A stretch of DNA of 64,000 nt from Juglans regia (taxonomy: Eukaryota > Streptophyta > Magnoliopsida > Fagales > Juglandaceae): assembly GCF_001411555.2 (NCBI RefSeq), contig NW_023361537.1, positions 34,099 to 98,098 on the forward strand. The letters run 5' to 3'. Shown piece after piece: positions 46,046 through 57,454 of this stretch. The notes below the pieces were generated by a model. It saw only the letters and a list, made by a program, of their open reading frames with translations. It did no database searches and was not told the origin of the DNA. The first letter of the stretch is position 1. Each line of letters begins with the position of its first letter. A program made the position numbers and the translations under genes.

Positions 46046-46680
46046 AAGTTTCACTAAAGAAGAAGGTAGGACTGTTGTTAAAACCAGCCACCCGCCTTTA
46101 GAAACCATCCTTGTTTCAGTAAAAGGAAAAGAAGTGAAAGCTTCACCTTTTAAAATTTCGGATCTAGGTCCGCAAGAAAATGTTTTGTTTGAAGCCAAAA
46201 AGATTATTGAACAAAACAACTTTGTCAACCAAACCCTCCATACAATTGGTCAACAACTTGATCGGATAGAGGAGAAAGTTGAAAAACCTATTTTCCAAAA
46301 TCCTGCTCCAACTAATATAAAAATGGTTGAAAAACCTTTGATTATCTTACCAGAGAATAGACTAAAAATTATTCTTAAACCGGTCGACAGAACTCTTGAT
46401 AAGATTAATCAAATGCTTTATGAGATTAAGCAAGAAAAACCCTCTATCAGTGTTTTAAACAAAGACAGCAAAGGGGTTATCTTTGACGACTCATTTCCTG
46501 TGAAGACTTTGGATGACGAAGATTCCTTGTCTGATAATTTCTTAACACAGAAAATAGATTTAGTCCAAAGCGGTTTTCAGGACCTTTCTATAGAAAGACC
46601 TGAGCTCGCCAGAATTTATTCGAAATGACCTACTCCCATTGATCTTACGAAGAACTGGTATTCTAGACCCACACCACCTA
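46036..46680 (+). pseudogene. Caulimovirid polyprotein N-part, second plus copy
   Basis: 164 open codons (46134-46628) with probable coiled coil (IGQQLDRIEEKVEK). It matches 33860-34420 and the minus copy at 44963-45350. It ends where similarity is lost at about 46680. Confidence 0.6.
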
Positions 46681-47795
46681 TATATACACGGCTTTTAATT
46701 AATTGCCCTTGTTTGAGCTGGCCAAATGCGCATCATATGCGTGCATGCAGCTGGAATATTGGATCGTGTATTCCTCGCCAGCTCATGTAATTAATATGCA
46801 GTACTACTTGCATGGTCTTGAGTCTTGACTTCCAAGTTCAAGTCGTGGTATTTAATTCCAGGTGGGGCACATATAATTATTATGTAGGGGCAGTTTTGGG
46901 TTTCATTAGCAAATTTTTTTATGACATTCATTCATTATGTCAGAATAAATATTTTTATAAATCTAGCGCTTCTAGTACTTCTTGGTGACAGATTCATAAA
47001 ATGAAGAAGAGATAATGCAATTAGTGCTTGGTGTCACATGCATTTGGTTTCAAATGCCCAACTTTGTTTAGACAATTAAAAGAAAACATACTACTTAAAA
47101 GTTTTTGTTTGAATTTGAAGATACTGAAATGGGACAATTAAGGTCGTACGCCATGCAGGTAGGTAAACTAGTAGTCATGTAATTAAGACGGAGAACGATG
47201 GGCGGAACAGTGGGGCAGGCTGCTAGACTACTCGATTTTATTTTTTTCATCGGGCTTTTGTGATTAATTTATTGTAACTAAAAGACTATTCACAACTAAT
47301 TTTAGTTACAAATAGTCATTTCGCTAGAATTAATTTGTCGCAAATAAACAATTTTCTTATAGTGTCACCCCGGCATTCTCTCTCTTCTCAGTTCTAAGTT
47401 CTCAGTTCTCACCCCTGATCTCTCTCTCTTCTCACCTCCGATCTCTCACGTCGTCAGATACGTTCAGATGACCTCACCAACGGTAACATGCACTATGTAC
47501 TATATATCGTCTTGATCTCATGGTAGTTGTCAAAATAAAAAAGAAAAAAAAAATATTCTCATCAACAACTATTCACTATTTCATATACCACACCTTATGA
47601 AAATCACTCTTACACTTTAGAAAACACCATTATACCCTATGAAAAAATTGCAGGTGTGAGGTATGAGAGGGAATAGTGGCTTATGAGTAGAATTCTTCTA
47701 AAAAAAAAAAAAAAAGAGAGAGAGGCTCTTGAGTCTTCGTTTTGGCAAAAAAAAAAAAAACAGTATTCTTGATCTCATAGTAGCTAGTATCCTTA
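46681..47795. other. Host-like intergenic DNA; possible 5' leader at 47370-47482
   Basis: No element boundaries are clear except a CACTATAAGAAAA-type end (minus strand) at 47364. 47370-47470 is CT-rich (TTCTCAGTTCTAAG-type repeats), like a 5' leader, and is followed by an ATG at 47468 and a GTAACA donor-like site at 47483. This could be a non-coding first exon of the gene below. Confidence 0.35.
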
Positions 47796-47984
47796 TAGCT
47801 CGTTTGGATGGTGAGATGAGATTAAATGATTTTAGATGAGTAGAATAAATATTGTTAGAATATTATGTTTTAATATTATTATTGTTTTAGAATTTAAAAA
47901 AGTTGAATTATTTATTATATTTTGTATAAAAATTTAAAAAAGTTATAATGATGAGATAATCAAATCATTCTCAATCCAAACAAG
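47796..47984. mobile_element. MITE-like element with GTTTGG termini (189 bp)
   Basis: Left TAGCTCGTTTGGATGGTGAG, right TCAATCCAAACAAG. The direct repeat TCCTTA lies on both sides (47790-47795 and 47985-47990). Interior AT-rich. Same family as 19547-19745. Confidence 0.65.
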
Positions 47985-48165
47985 TCCTTAGCCGTCCTGT
48001 GTGGTCGATATGGTCATTTCCAGTTAGTTCGTGTATATATATATATAGTAGTATCCTTAACCCGTCCCGTGTGGCCGATATCATTTCTTTTAGTTCGTCT
48101 GCCCCTGATCACAACACCCGACGGCCAAGTGAGATATTAGATACTACTCTTCCGTTTTGGACAAC

Positions 48166-50012
48166 ATGCCGAACAACAGGCAGACGTAATTACTTCTGAT
48201 CTTTTCGGAGCAAATATATTCATGTTTTTTTTTTTTAATTTAGCAAATATATTCTGTTATGGTGTGGTGCATGAGTTTAACTTTCAATTTGGTCAATATT
48301 ATAAAGAAAAATCATATTTTCTCACCAAGGTTTTTGTGCATCGAATGCATGATATTATATGGTCGTCTTGCTGAAGAAGAACATGTGTTGTACGTACAAG
48401 CTGCATTTGTTTCAACATAAAGAAATTTTCGTAAATAATTTCTCTGAATTTTTGGTGTTTGAAAAAATGATCAGTAAATGGAAATTAAATAGCTTCAATC
48501 AATAAAAAATCAAGAATTATATTCTGAAAATTGGTTTGAGTTTATCAATTTCTAACCGATTCCCTCGATCTCTCGGGTTTCCTTTCTAAGCTAATCTTCT
48601 TCCTCTTTCTCACCCTTTCCATATTTTAATTTTATTGAAGCTATACTAATATATTTTGAGATCTTTATTTTCTTATTTCTAACATGTTTTAAGTTTTCAC
48701 TTATTTTTAATATGTATTAAATTCTTTTGAAGCTAAAACATGCATGTTTTAGATTTTTTTAGTTTTCTAACAAATAGCTTGTCATGTGGCATGTCATGAT
48801 CTCTTGTCTTGTTTTTCATATATGGATATCTTATATATGGATATTGCTTGTTTTTTATTTTAAACACATTATTAATTTGACTATCTTGATTTTCAAATAT
48901 TCAAACGATACTTTCGTTTTGTTGTTGTTTTTTCCTTTAATAATTCAATTGCATGTTTATTTTCAATTGTATATATATTTAAGAGAAAGAATGAAAAAAA
49001 AAATTGGAAAAATGAAAAATGCCCAAAATGTTTTCTTGTAAATAAATTATGAGAACGATATATATTCTTAGTGTGATTAATCTTAATATATTTATTACAA
49101 GTACATTATAAAAAAAAAGTATCATGTTTTCGCAGTAGTTTATGTTATGTATAAGTTATGATTGGTTTGCATTGTCACGTTACAATCCTAACTGAATTGT
49201 TTAAGGCTAAACTACATGTGTGCATGCGACTTGGGCGGGAAATAATTTTTTTTTTATAATTTTAGTACGAATGCTCAATACATTATCAAAAAAATTTGAT
49301 TACCAATGATAGTGCACGTCATGACATACATCTCCTTATCATTAATTTTATAATAAAAAATGGGGAGAATTAATTTGTGTATTATCTTGCTTTTGGGAGG
49401 AGTTGTACTACTAATTACTAAAGAGGAATTCATTGATAGAAGTAGGGATATCATGGATATTGAGTGATTTTCGTTAGTGATTATTGCTGCATTAATGATT
49501 TTGTTAGCTGGTGCTGCTGCTGATGATGATCTTCTATTGATCTATAATTACTACCTGTTCGTTCTTAATTTAATGTTGATGTATTAATTTGTTAGTAGTT
49601 TCAAAACAACGTGAATCTCTTAATTTTATAGAAATTAATTCTCAGGTACTTATGATCATCGCTAGCTTTCTTTGAGCACTTTTGACCAATTTTTAGGTGC
49701 CAATTATATCGATAGGGCTAACCACAAAATCGATCAACTCGATATGTCAATTTTATCTACATGATACATTAATATTGTTTAATCTTTGTATTTTACAGAT
49801 CAGGTCGCTCAATTTGTGAGTTACGCGAATCATCCCGACAAGCCGACAAGGGAGCTCAACCGGAAACTACGAGTGAGTCTCCTCCTGCATGGACTAAAAC
49901 TCTGATAGAAGGCATGATCAAGGAGATCAAGTCATTGCTTGATCCAATAGAGAAAAAAATGGCAGATATGGAAGCTAGTCTCAAAGCTTTGGAAGGTCGC
50001 CTCAAGGATTAA
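48166..50012 (+). CDS. Candidate small two-exon host gene with C-terminal coiled coil
   Basis: The better-supported exon is 49799-50012: it follows a pyrimidine/TTTTACAG acceptor and is open to the TAA at 50010-50012 (about 71 codons). It has a Ser/Pro/Glu-rich part and then a heptad-like helix, from an EGMIKEIKSLLDPIEKK segment to a DMEASLKALEGRLKD segment. A candidate first coding exon, 48166-48185 (ATG..CAGAC, then GTAATT), joins it in the right phase and gives a product of about 77 residues. The intron would be 1613 bp. The region around exon 1 and the intron is duplicated at 52.8-53.3 and 59.7-60.3 kb. I do not recognise the family. Expression is unknown. Confidence 0.4.
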
Positions 50013-52255
50013 ATACCAACCAGCTGTTGGTTTGGTATTTAATTTCAAATTAAATAAATGCATGAATGCATGATGTGTGTTTCTATATATGTTTGTCTTC
50101 ATCTATGTTCAGCGGATCATATATATTAACGTTTGTGCTTAATTGGTTTCACGTATTAATTAAGTACCCTATCTACATATGCTGATATATATCATGTTGC
50201 TATTATTATTTATTATTGAGTGGGAGTGTCATAATTAATTATATGGTCGAAAAGGGAATAAAAATAATGACTTTGATTTCCCTCGGCCACAACCATAACG
50301 TACGTACGTAACGTATATTCGGAAGAAAAGCCCGGCCACAAAAGGCAACACCAAGATCCCGCTGTAAACATCAAATTCCCCATTCAGCCGACCAAAGCAA
50401 ACCACTGTAAACATCTCTCTTTTTCGTTTTCTTCTTCTTCTTCTTCTTCTTTCATTTCTAATATATGCATGTTTATATGCCACACCAAGTACTGCGAGTA
50501 CTTCAACGTCAACTTGGCTTCCACTTCCCTCTCCGTCATGGCTTCCACTCCCAGTGACAACCACCACTGGATGTTACTCATGGAGGCTCCTCCACAAGTG
50601 GTAAATTCCAAACCAGAAGTTATTGCTACTAAGTTTAGACCTTAGAAAGAGTATTGGGCGGGTGGGCGCGCATGTTTCATTTTTATTTTCAGATTAATAT
50701 GTCTGCTTTGTTTGTGGTTTTGAGCATTGAGAAGGATGCTCAGATGTACATATATCATGCTTATTGTGATACCCACTTCGGCTTTTACGTGGCATTGATG
50801 AAGATACTTTCCGCGAGCTCGCCCGTAAGTTTCTGTTCTTTTAAGCTTTGCTGGCATTGATGAGGCTAGTTGCAGCAGAACGAATCATGATCTGTTTGTG
50901 CTTCAATTCTGCATCATATTGGTCGTTTAGATTTTATGCTTGAGGATGGGAATTGTGAAAGGTCGGTCTTTTTCATTGCTACTTATGACGTTCAGCGATT
51001 AATATATTGTAGGTCTACCCGAGGTTTTGTCGGTTAGGCCCGACCCGAATTATAGTTCTGTTAAAAAGATATATAGCTCTTCAAGTACTCAATCAAGTAC
51101 TTCATCAAACGCATAAACTGGGTCGAAGTACTGATCGGTTGTTTCTCTGTGGGAGGAATTACTTTATCAGCTACCGTCCTCTTCCAATAAAACATAACCA
51201 AATTTGAAAGGTATATGAAATTGGGGTAAGAAAGAAAAAAGGGTATTAGATGTATCGAGGAAGAGAGATGCTCAATGTGATCTTTGCAACAGATCAAGCT
51301 CGATCACATTGAAAGTAATGACTTAATTACTGCCAAATTGCCGGGTGCTAGAGTATTCATGAAATAATACCTTTATCAATATGGTTTTGTTCGTTTGCTT
51401 TTAAGCATGTTTTTATTTTTATTTTTATTTTTTTAAAAAAATTTTATTTACTTATTTTTAATGCCGTTACATATTTTTTGAAAAAAATATATAATATTAT
51501 TCAAAAATACTTATTTAATCATTAACTAGAAAAAAAAAATTATCGAGACTCTCGCGATCGGCCATTGGTTGAGACAAGTAGTATTTTTGTTAAATCACAC
51601 TGTACGATCTTTATGAACTTTTTTTCCTTTTTTTTTAACATGTACGTCCTTATGAACTACTTGTCTACTGATAGTGAAACAGTGAAACAAGCCCATGAAG
51701 ACTATTGATTCCAAATTTCCAATCAGCTGTGTACACCTGTAAGACCATATAATAAATGTTAGTGTTACGCAACTTTTATACAATTATTTAATAAGATATT
51801 ATTTTTTAAACATATTTGTTTTATTTTTAGGGATGATGAGTCAGCTTTTAAAAATGCTTTTGTCATGTTGGAGCGATTCAAGTTTCAAACCTTTCCCTTT
51901 AGGGTAGAAAAGGAACACCACTGGTCCACTACCGCTGAAACAACGATCGCTAGTCCTTTGAAATTAACATTGACCCATTTTTCGAAAAATAAATAAAAAA
52001 TTGCATAAGCAAAAGTAATCTCTCTTGCCAAATAACCCATGAATTTCAAAATAAACCCTAAAGTAATATTAATAAATATATATATATATATAATTATATA
52101 TGTTGAAAATTTTCTAGTCATGTAGGTTATTAATTATATGTTGCCTTGAGATTTTAAGTGATATTCGTTAAATTAAAATAGAAAAATCAGTATATTATCA
52201 TCATATATAATGTAATTTCAAATTAGGCTATAGGAGCACGTTAAAGAATCTTAAA
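50013..52255. other. Host-like intergenic DNA
   Basis: Short open frames only. 50690-50830 is open with a GTAAGT-type donor after it and could be a decayed exon, but no family is recognisable. 51830-52250 resembles 18590-18900. 50011-50040 can form a hairpin right after the stop of the gene above. Confidence 0.4.
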
Positions 52256-52371
52256 AGTTTGTTTGGAAACATTAATGTTCTCAGATATTCTCATACTATT
52301 TTATCACTATTCATTATTATTTTACTATTATTCACAGATCAACTGAGATATTCTTGATATCCAAATAGAAT
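52256..52371. mobile_element. Short MITE-like element
   Basis: Left GTTTGTTTGGAAACATTAAT with TCTCAGATATTCTCA, right TGAGATATTCTTGATATCCAAATA. The inverted ends share the GTTTGG/CCAAA type of the two longer copies. Weak ends. Confidence 0.4.
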
Positions 52372-52759
52372 AATATCTACCTCACAAATGTACCAAGCAA
52401 GGTGCATTCCGAACTACATCAAAGGAGCATGTGAAATGTATAACCTACCTCATTAATGTACAATGCAATGTGCATTCTGAACGAGGCCAAAGGAGCAGGT
52501 GAAAGGATATGAGTAGGTGCATTATGATTATAGCATTATGATTATAATCATAACGCACATATTACATGCATGTAAAAAGAGTAAATTAGTCAAATGAGCA
52601 GGTAAGAGGATTCCAATAGACATTAACCTTAGTAATGCGCGCACTCTGCATAACACAATGCTTGCATAAAAAAAATTCATTGTTACTATTATTTTTTGTC
52701 TGAGTGAAGTCAAGTGAGCAGGTAACAGGATATGATTAATTCGATGCCTTTCTCACCAA

Positions 52760-53275
52760 CTCTAACATGCATATTTGCAATCGCGTCTTCATCTCGAACG
52801 TAGTAGTTGTCAAAGTAAGACAGAAAATGACTCGTGAGTTTTGTTCTTTTCCGCAAAAAAAAATATATTCTTAATTATTCTAAACAGTAATATATATATT
52901 TATATTACTGTTGCAGCGATTACGTTACGTAGTAATTCAAAATCTCGATCTGGGGAACTACTCCTTAGTCTTCCCGTGCGGTCGATATCATTTCTTCAAT
53001 TGTACGTTCGTCTATCCTCGACTACGTACAAGGTTTTAGACACGATGCAGTGTTGGACAATATGAGCGGTGGCAGTACTGCCAATGCGAAATTACTTCGA
53101 CCTCTTTTCGGAGCAAATATATTCTGCTTTTTTCTTTGTTTCTTTATTAATTTAGCAAATATGTTCTGTTTATAGTGTGGTGAAGTTTAACAATTTCCAT
53201 AATTTCGTCTTAATATATTATAAAGAATAATCCTATTTCGTCACCTAAGCTTTTGTGCATCGAATGATGGTCGTG
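52760..53275 (+). repeat. Duplicate of the 47480-48360 locus (left half)
   Basis: Matches 47480-47560 and 47990-48360, including the GGAGCAAATATATTC and TTTTGTGCATCGAATG landmarks. The splice-donor-like GTAATT of copy 1 is GAAATT here (about 53090), and GGTAAC is TCTAAC (about 52765). The similarity stops at about 53275 and resumes at 59715. Confidence 0.65.
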
Positions 53276-54075
53276 ATTAGGCATGCGCATAAAAGGGCTT
53301 GGCCCGTTCAAACCGAAAAGCCCGACAAGGGTCCACCTGACTAAAATCGGGTTCAATGGATCAAAATCCATAATGAGTTTATTTCATCATCTATCGGTCA
53401 AAACTGATCACCCGAAAAGAACCTAATCTGTTAACGATAGTGAGAAAAAAAAAATGGGATTGGAACTTCGTAGTTGGAGAAGAAATCCTACTAACGATTC
53501 TCACCATCAAGAAAAAATGAAGGTAAACTCTGAAAGGATCTTTCGGATCTGGGTTTGGGACTAGGATTTTTTTTCTCTGAAAATTTTCTTTGAAGGAATA
53601 TCGAGAGAGCTAGGTGGGTGTGTGACTAAGCTGAAGGTCTTGAAGTGGGCTTTGCTTATGTTTCTCCTCGTTGTTCTCTTCAAGCACAATCTCCAAATCA
53701 ATATTCAATAGGCCTGCAACCCAAGCTCAAAACACCTGGCATGCGCCCAACCAGACCCAAGTGGCCCCATTTAAGGCACCAACCCTACTCGACTCGACTC
53801 GTCAAAACAAAAGCGGGTCGAAACCGTATGACCGATTGATCTTAAAAATAAAAATTGAAAATACTCCCCTCTAATTTCTACTTCATCAGCAGAAGGACCT
53901 TTACCCAGTTCATCTTCATTGAGATCAAACGTCATGAAGATCCCTTTGCCATCAAAATACTCCCTGTAGAAGAGGCCCAGCAACTCAATATTATGGCTAG
54001 GCTTTTCCAAAGTGTTCCCATCTCTCATTAGCAGGTCAAAAAGTAAAACCAGTAGCCACTTTTGTGATCTTGCCC
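53276..54075 (-). mobile_element. Left end of LINE 2 or flank, with an unrecognised ORF
   Basis: 53771-54079 is open for 102 codons (minus). Its text (NIELLGLFYREYFDGKGI and an acidic LNEDELGKG part) does not match any LINE domain I know. 54106-54213 holds an imperfect duplication of a CAGGCAGGACTACCACC-type segment. 53290-53640 is unassigned. Confidence 0.35.
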
Positions 54076-54700
54076 TCAACTAGACGAACTGGATATTAGT
54101 AGCCATGAATCACAGGCAGGACTACCACCATCCCTACCGCATGCACCGTAGACTGGAATCATAGGCAGGACTCTACCACCATCCCTGCTTACCACAATCC
54201 TTACCGCAAGCACCATATTGCACTTTGACACAATAGGAATGCCAATTCTTCTCACTTGATCATATACACTCAGCGCACCATGAAGCCCCTTCCACATAGT
54301 AGTAGCCATGAATTTAGGAAGAGAAGGATGCCATACCCATACAGCCCAATCATCAATTGGCATTTTGATCCGAACACAATCCCATGAGCTTTTTGTGGAA
54401 AAAAACCCATCGAGATATGGGGTCCATACTAGCACATCCATTTTTCCTCCTACCCAAAACCTTGAAAATTTCCTCCAAATGGTTTGGACCAACCAACTTA
54501 TTTATAAGCTCACAACTCCATCCAATCTCCAAAGTGCATTCTTTAATTTTCAAGGACAGATTAGCAACACTATTGAGGTCATTACAAAGTGGACCATCCT
54601 CCAACCAAGTATCACTCCAAAAGGGTAAATTGCCATCCTTGACTCGTCATCTTGCAAACTGAAGAACTTCGTAATGCATCAAATTACCATCCTCCAAAAA
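54076..54700 (-). pseudogene. zf-RVT region of LINE 2
   Basis: Open piece 54076-54492 with DGFFSTKSSWD, VWHPSLPKFMATTMWKGLHGAL and R-R-I-G-I-P. This is the post-RT zinc-binding region of plant L1, with the usual cysteines partly lost. Overlapping open piece 54353-54604 carries the preceding WS-C-E-LI-type text in another frame. Confidence 0.6.
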
Positions 54701-54717
54701 CTCGTACCCACTGAGGG

Positions 54718-55582
54718 TTTTTTATTTATTTATATATATAGGAAATAGACATCATTTCATTCCATAAGGGAGTTACATCTGTGACTCAAGTTACAAGCCA
54801 ACCTAAAATCTGTTGTAAGCATTCCGTACAAAAATAACTTTGCGACGGCATTGTCTAAACTACAAAAGAACTCTCAAAAGAGAGTCCATCTCTGTATAAA
54901 ACAGAGGTAAAGAAACCAACCACCAAAGTCCATCCTCCAAAGAGGAGAAGTAAACGAACACTGCTATGGACATAAGTCCAATAGCCTATTCCACTTTATA
55001 TTTCCTACAAATAAAACCAACAAACAAATCACAAAAAAAACACCCCGACATAGAGTCGGAAATACAGACAACAACAAAAACACCAACAAACAACCCCAAC
55101 AAAACAGAATTGGGTAAACTAAAAAAGGAACATGTCAGTGGTGTGTAAAAGACACGCGCCACGCTGGGAATGAGCCATTCGGTCGGTCAAGCGATGCCGA
55201 AGACACTGGGCCCTAAGCTGCTGCGCACGGCATGGACGGAAAGATGAAACACGGTGGCTCGAGTGCGCTACGCATTTCCTTTAAACCTCACGTTGGTGCA
55301 AGATCGGTGGGGAGGTTTCGCCCAGTGGTGCGCGTGTAGGAAGATAGTCACCGGAGAAGCTCGAAACGACTAGCCTCCCTTATTCGGCCAAAAAAAATTT
55401 GAGAAAAACAAAAAACTCACCGAAGACACATTGTTGGCGATAGAGACGGAGGAGAGGAAGAGGAAGAAGGAGCCAAAGCTCCCCTTCCCCCCAACTGGTA
55501 TCAGACGAGAGAGGGTTTTTCTTTTTAGAGAGAGATGGTCTGGTTTTTTAGAGAGAGAGAGGACCCGAGCCAAAATCTTCTT
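54718..55582 (-). mobile_element. 0.87-kb LINE-like non-autonomous insert, copy 2
   Basis: Matches 35027-35896 in content and orientation. Tail at 54718-54744 (T/TA-rich on plus). The 5' end has several TCTCTCTCTAAAAA motifs. Target duplications GTACCCACTGAGGG (54704-54717) and GTGCCCATTGAGGG (55583-55596) match at 12 of 14 positions, and the LINE 2 RT frame resumes across it. It codes for no recognisable protein. Confidence 0.75.
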
Positions 55583-55599
55583 GTGCCCATTGAGGGATT

Positions 55600-57451
55600 A
55601 AGTAAAGAGATATGAGAGTTTCTAACAAACCTGGATTTGAAAAACCGAACCCATAGATTATCTTCCGTGAGTAGCTTCCAAGCAAACTTCATATATAAGG
55701 ATTTTTTTATGTGTTCTAGATTTCTCAAGCCAATACCCCCTTCTTTTATAGGATGACACATCCCCTCTCATGCCCTTCAATGCTTTTTTGGCTTCCTCTC
55801 ATGGAGGCCCCAAAAGAAATTACTACAATATCGGTTTAAGGACTTTGGAACGTGCAAAATAGAGAATAGGTGGATAGGCATGCTCCCAAGGACATGCCGT
55901 AATAGGAGAAGTCGTGCCCCACTTGACAACAGTTTTGCTTGCCATCCTCCTATTCTATCTCTAATCTTCCCCAAAAACTCGTTAAAGTGGATACCCTTTA
56001 GCCGTCTGCAAAAAATGGGAGCTCCCAAATATTTAAACGGCAAAGAGCTTTCAGAAAAACCAGTAGATTGAAGCAACATCCGACGTCTAGCATAAGAGAT
56101 ATGCTTAGAAAAAATAATCAATGATTTTTCCTTGCATACCTTTTGGCCTGATCATTTTTCATACAACTCTAAAGACTCCGAAATATTTTTTAATGAAGAT
56201 TTATTGCCATTATTAAAAATGATAATATCATCCGCATATAATAGGTGAGAAATAAGAGGGGCATCTCTATGATGATGGAAAGGTCTTATCAAACCTTGCT
56301 GAAATTTGTCTTTCAGCAATCTAGAAAAAATGTCCTCCACCACTATGAAAAGGTATGGGGAGATGGAATCTCCTTGTCGAAGTCCGCGCTTACCTTTGAA
56401 AAAACCCTTGGAAACCCATTCATAGTTACCGAAAACCAAGGAGAAGACACACAACTTCTGATCAAACCACAAAACTCCATAGAAAATCCAAAGGCACATA
56501 ACACATGTAGCAAAAAACCCCACTCAATGCAAAAAACCCCAGATGACACATTACCTTCATAGGCCACCCCTAGCTGGCCTATGAAGGTAATGTGTCATTT
56601 CCTGCGTCAAACTTATATTATCAAAAATGCTTCTCCTAGGAATAAACGCGCCTTGCTCCAAGGAAATGAACCGAGAAAGCAACGGCGAAATATTAGCCAC
56701 TAAAATCCTAGTACAAATCTTGTAAAATACTGAACAAAAGCTGATAGGGCAAAACTTCTCAAAACTCTTCGGGTTATCGATCTTCGGCATAAGTACAAGA
56801 GAAGTAGCTGAAAAAAAATCTCAGTAAAGGATTACCTCGGAAAAAATCATGCACTGCCTCCACCACCTCCACGGAAACAAACTCCCAACAGAATTTATAA
56901 AAACTGGATCCAAAACCATTTGGCCCTAGTCTACTATCCGATGGAATAGAAAACACTGCATCTTTCACCTCTTGGATCGAAGGAAGCTCCATAATCTTCT
57001 TATTACCCCACTCAGTAATCATTGGATCAACCAAGTTTGATAAATTCGGAAGGCTACAAATATGATGAGAACCCAAAAACTCCTTAAAATACTGCACTAC
57101 CCTCTCATGAACTTCCTCCAGATTTTGTCGCTAGCGCCCATCACTAAGCCTCATCTCCTTTACATCCTTAGATTTTTTTGAATTCAGAGCACGGAAAAAT
57201 GAGACATTAACCTCACCTAATTTTAGCCAACTTTGCTTTGCTTGTTGTGCCAGACAAGTTTCCTCTCTTTGTACCCACATATCTAATTCTAGTTTAGTAA
57301 CCATCAGGTCAAGATCAACCTCCTTATTAAACCCTTCCTGTAGTCTTTCTTCCAGAGCCAAAACCCAATCCTCCAGGACCTTTATATTCTCTATAGTCAG
57401 ACCAAAAACACTTTTATTCCAAGCCCTTAAGACACATTTAAGAGCTTTCAA
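55600..57451 (-). pseudogene. Reverse transcriptase and connection region of LINE 2
   Basis: Pieces: 57131-57451 (post-endonuclease helix region), 56774-57097 (GPNGFGSSFYKFCW, the PDG-type motif), 56557-56790 (FCPISFCSVFYKI, QGAFIPRRSIFDN), 56152-56523 (GLRQGDSISPYLFIV, YADDIIIFN), 55777-56121 (YLGAPIF-type thumb) and 55583-55761. Motif A is destroyed by an inverted duplication at 56543-56598. Confidence 0.75.
56543..56598. repeat. Perfect 24-bp inverted repeat, 8-nt loop
   Basis: Arms 56543-56566 and 56575-56598 are exact reverse complements. Loop CCCCTAGC. It lies where the RT frame should continue from THYLHRPARGG to motif A. Confidence 0.95.
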
Positions 57452-57454
57452 TTT

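Noticed and set aside
47340..47366. CACTA-type terminus CACTATAAGAAAA on the minus strand
   Set aside because: No matching second terminus or target duplication found nearby; probably a lone end of an old element.
50384..50650. Open frames on both strands near 50.4-50.6 kb
   Set aside because: Driven by a (TTC)n microsatellite; no domain or consistent splice structure.
51061..51297. Minus frame with an RT-like FMRLMK text
   Set aside because: The resemblance to the gypsy FMRLMN motif covers six residues only; nothing else of RT is present.
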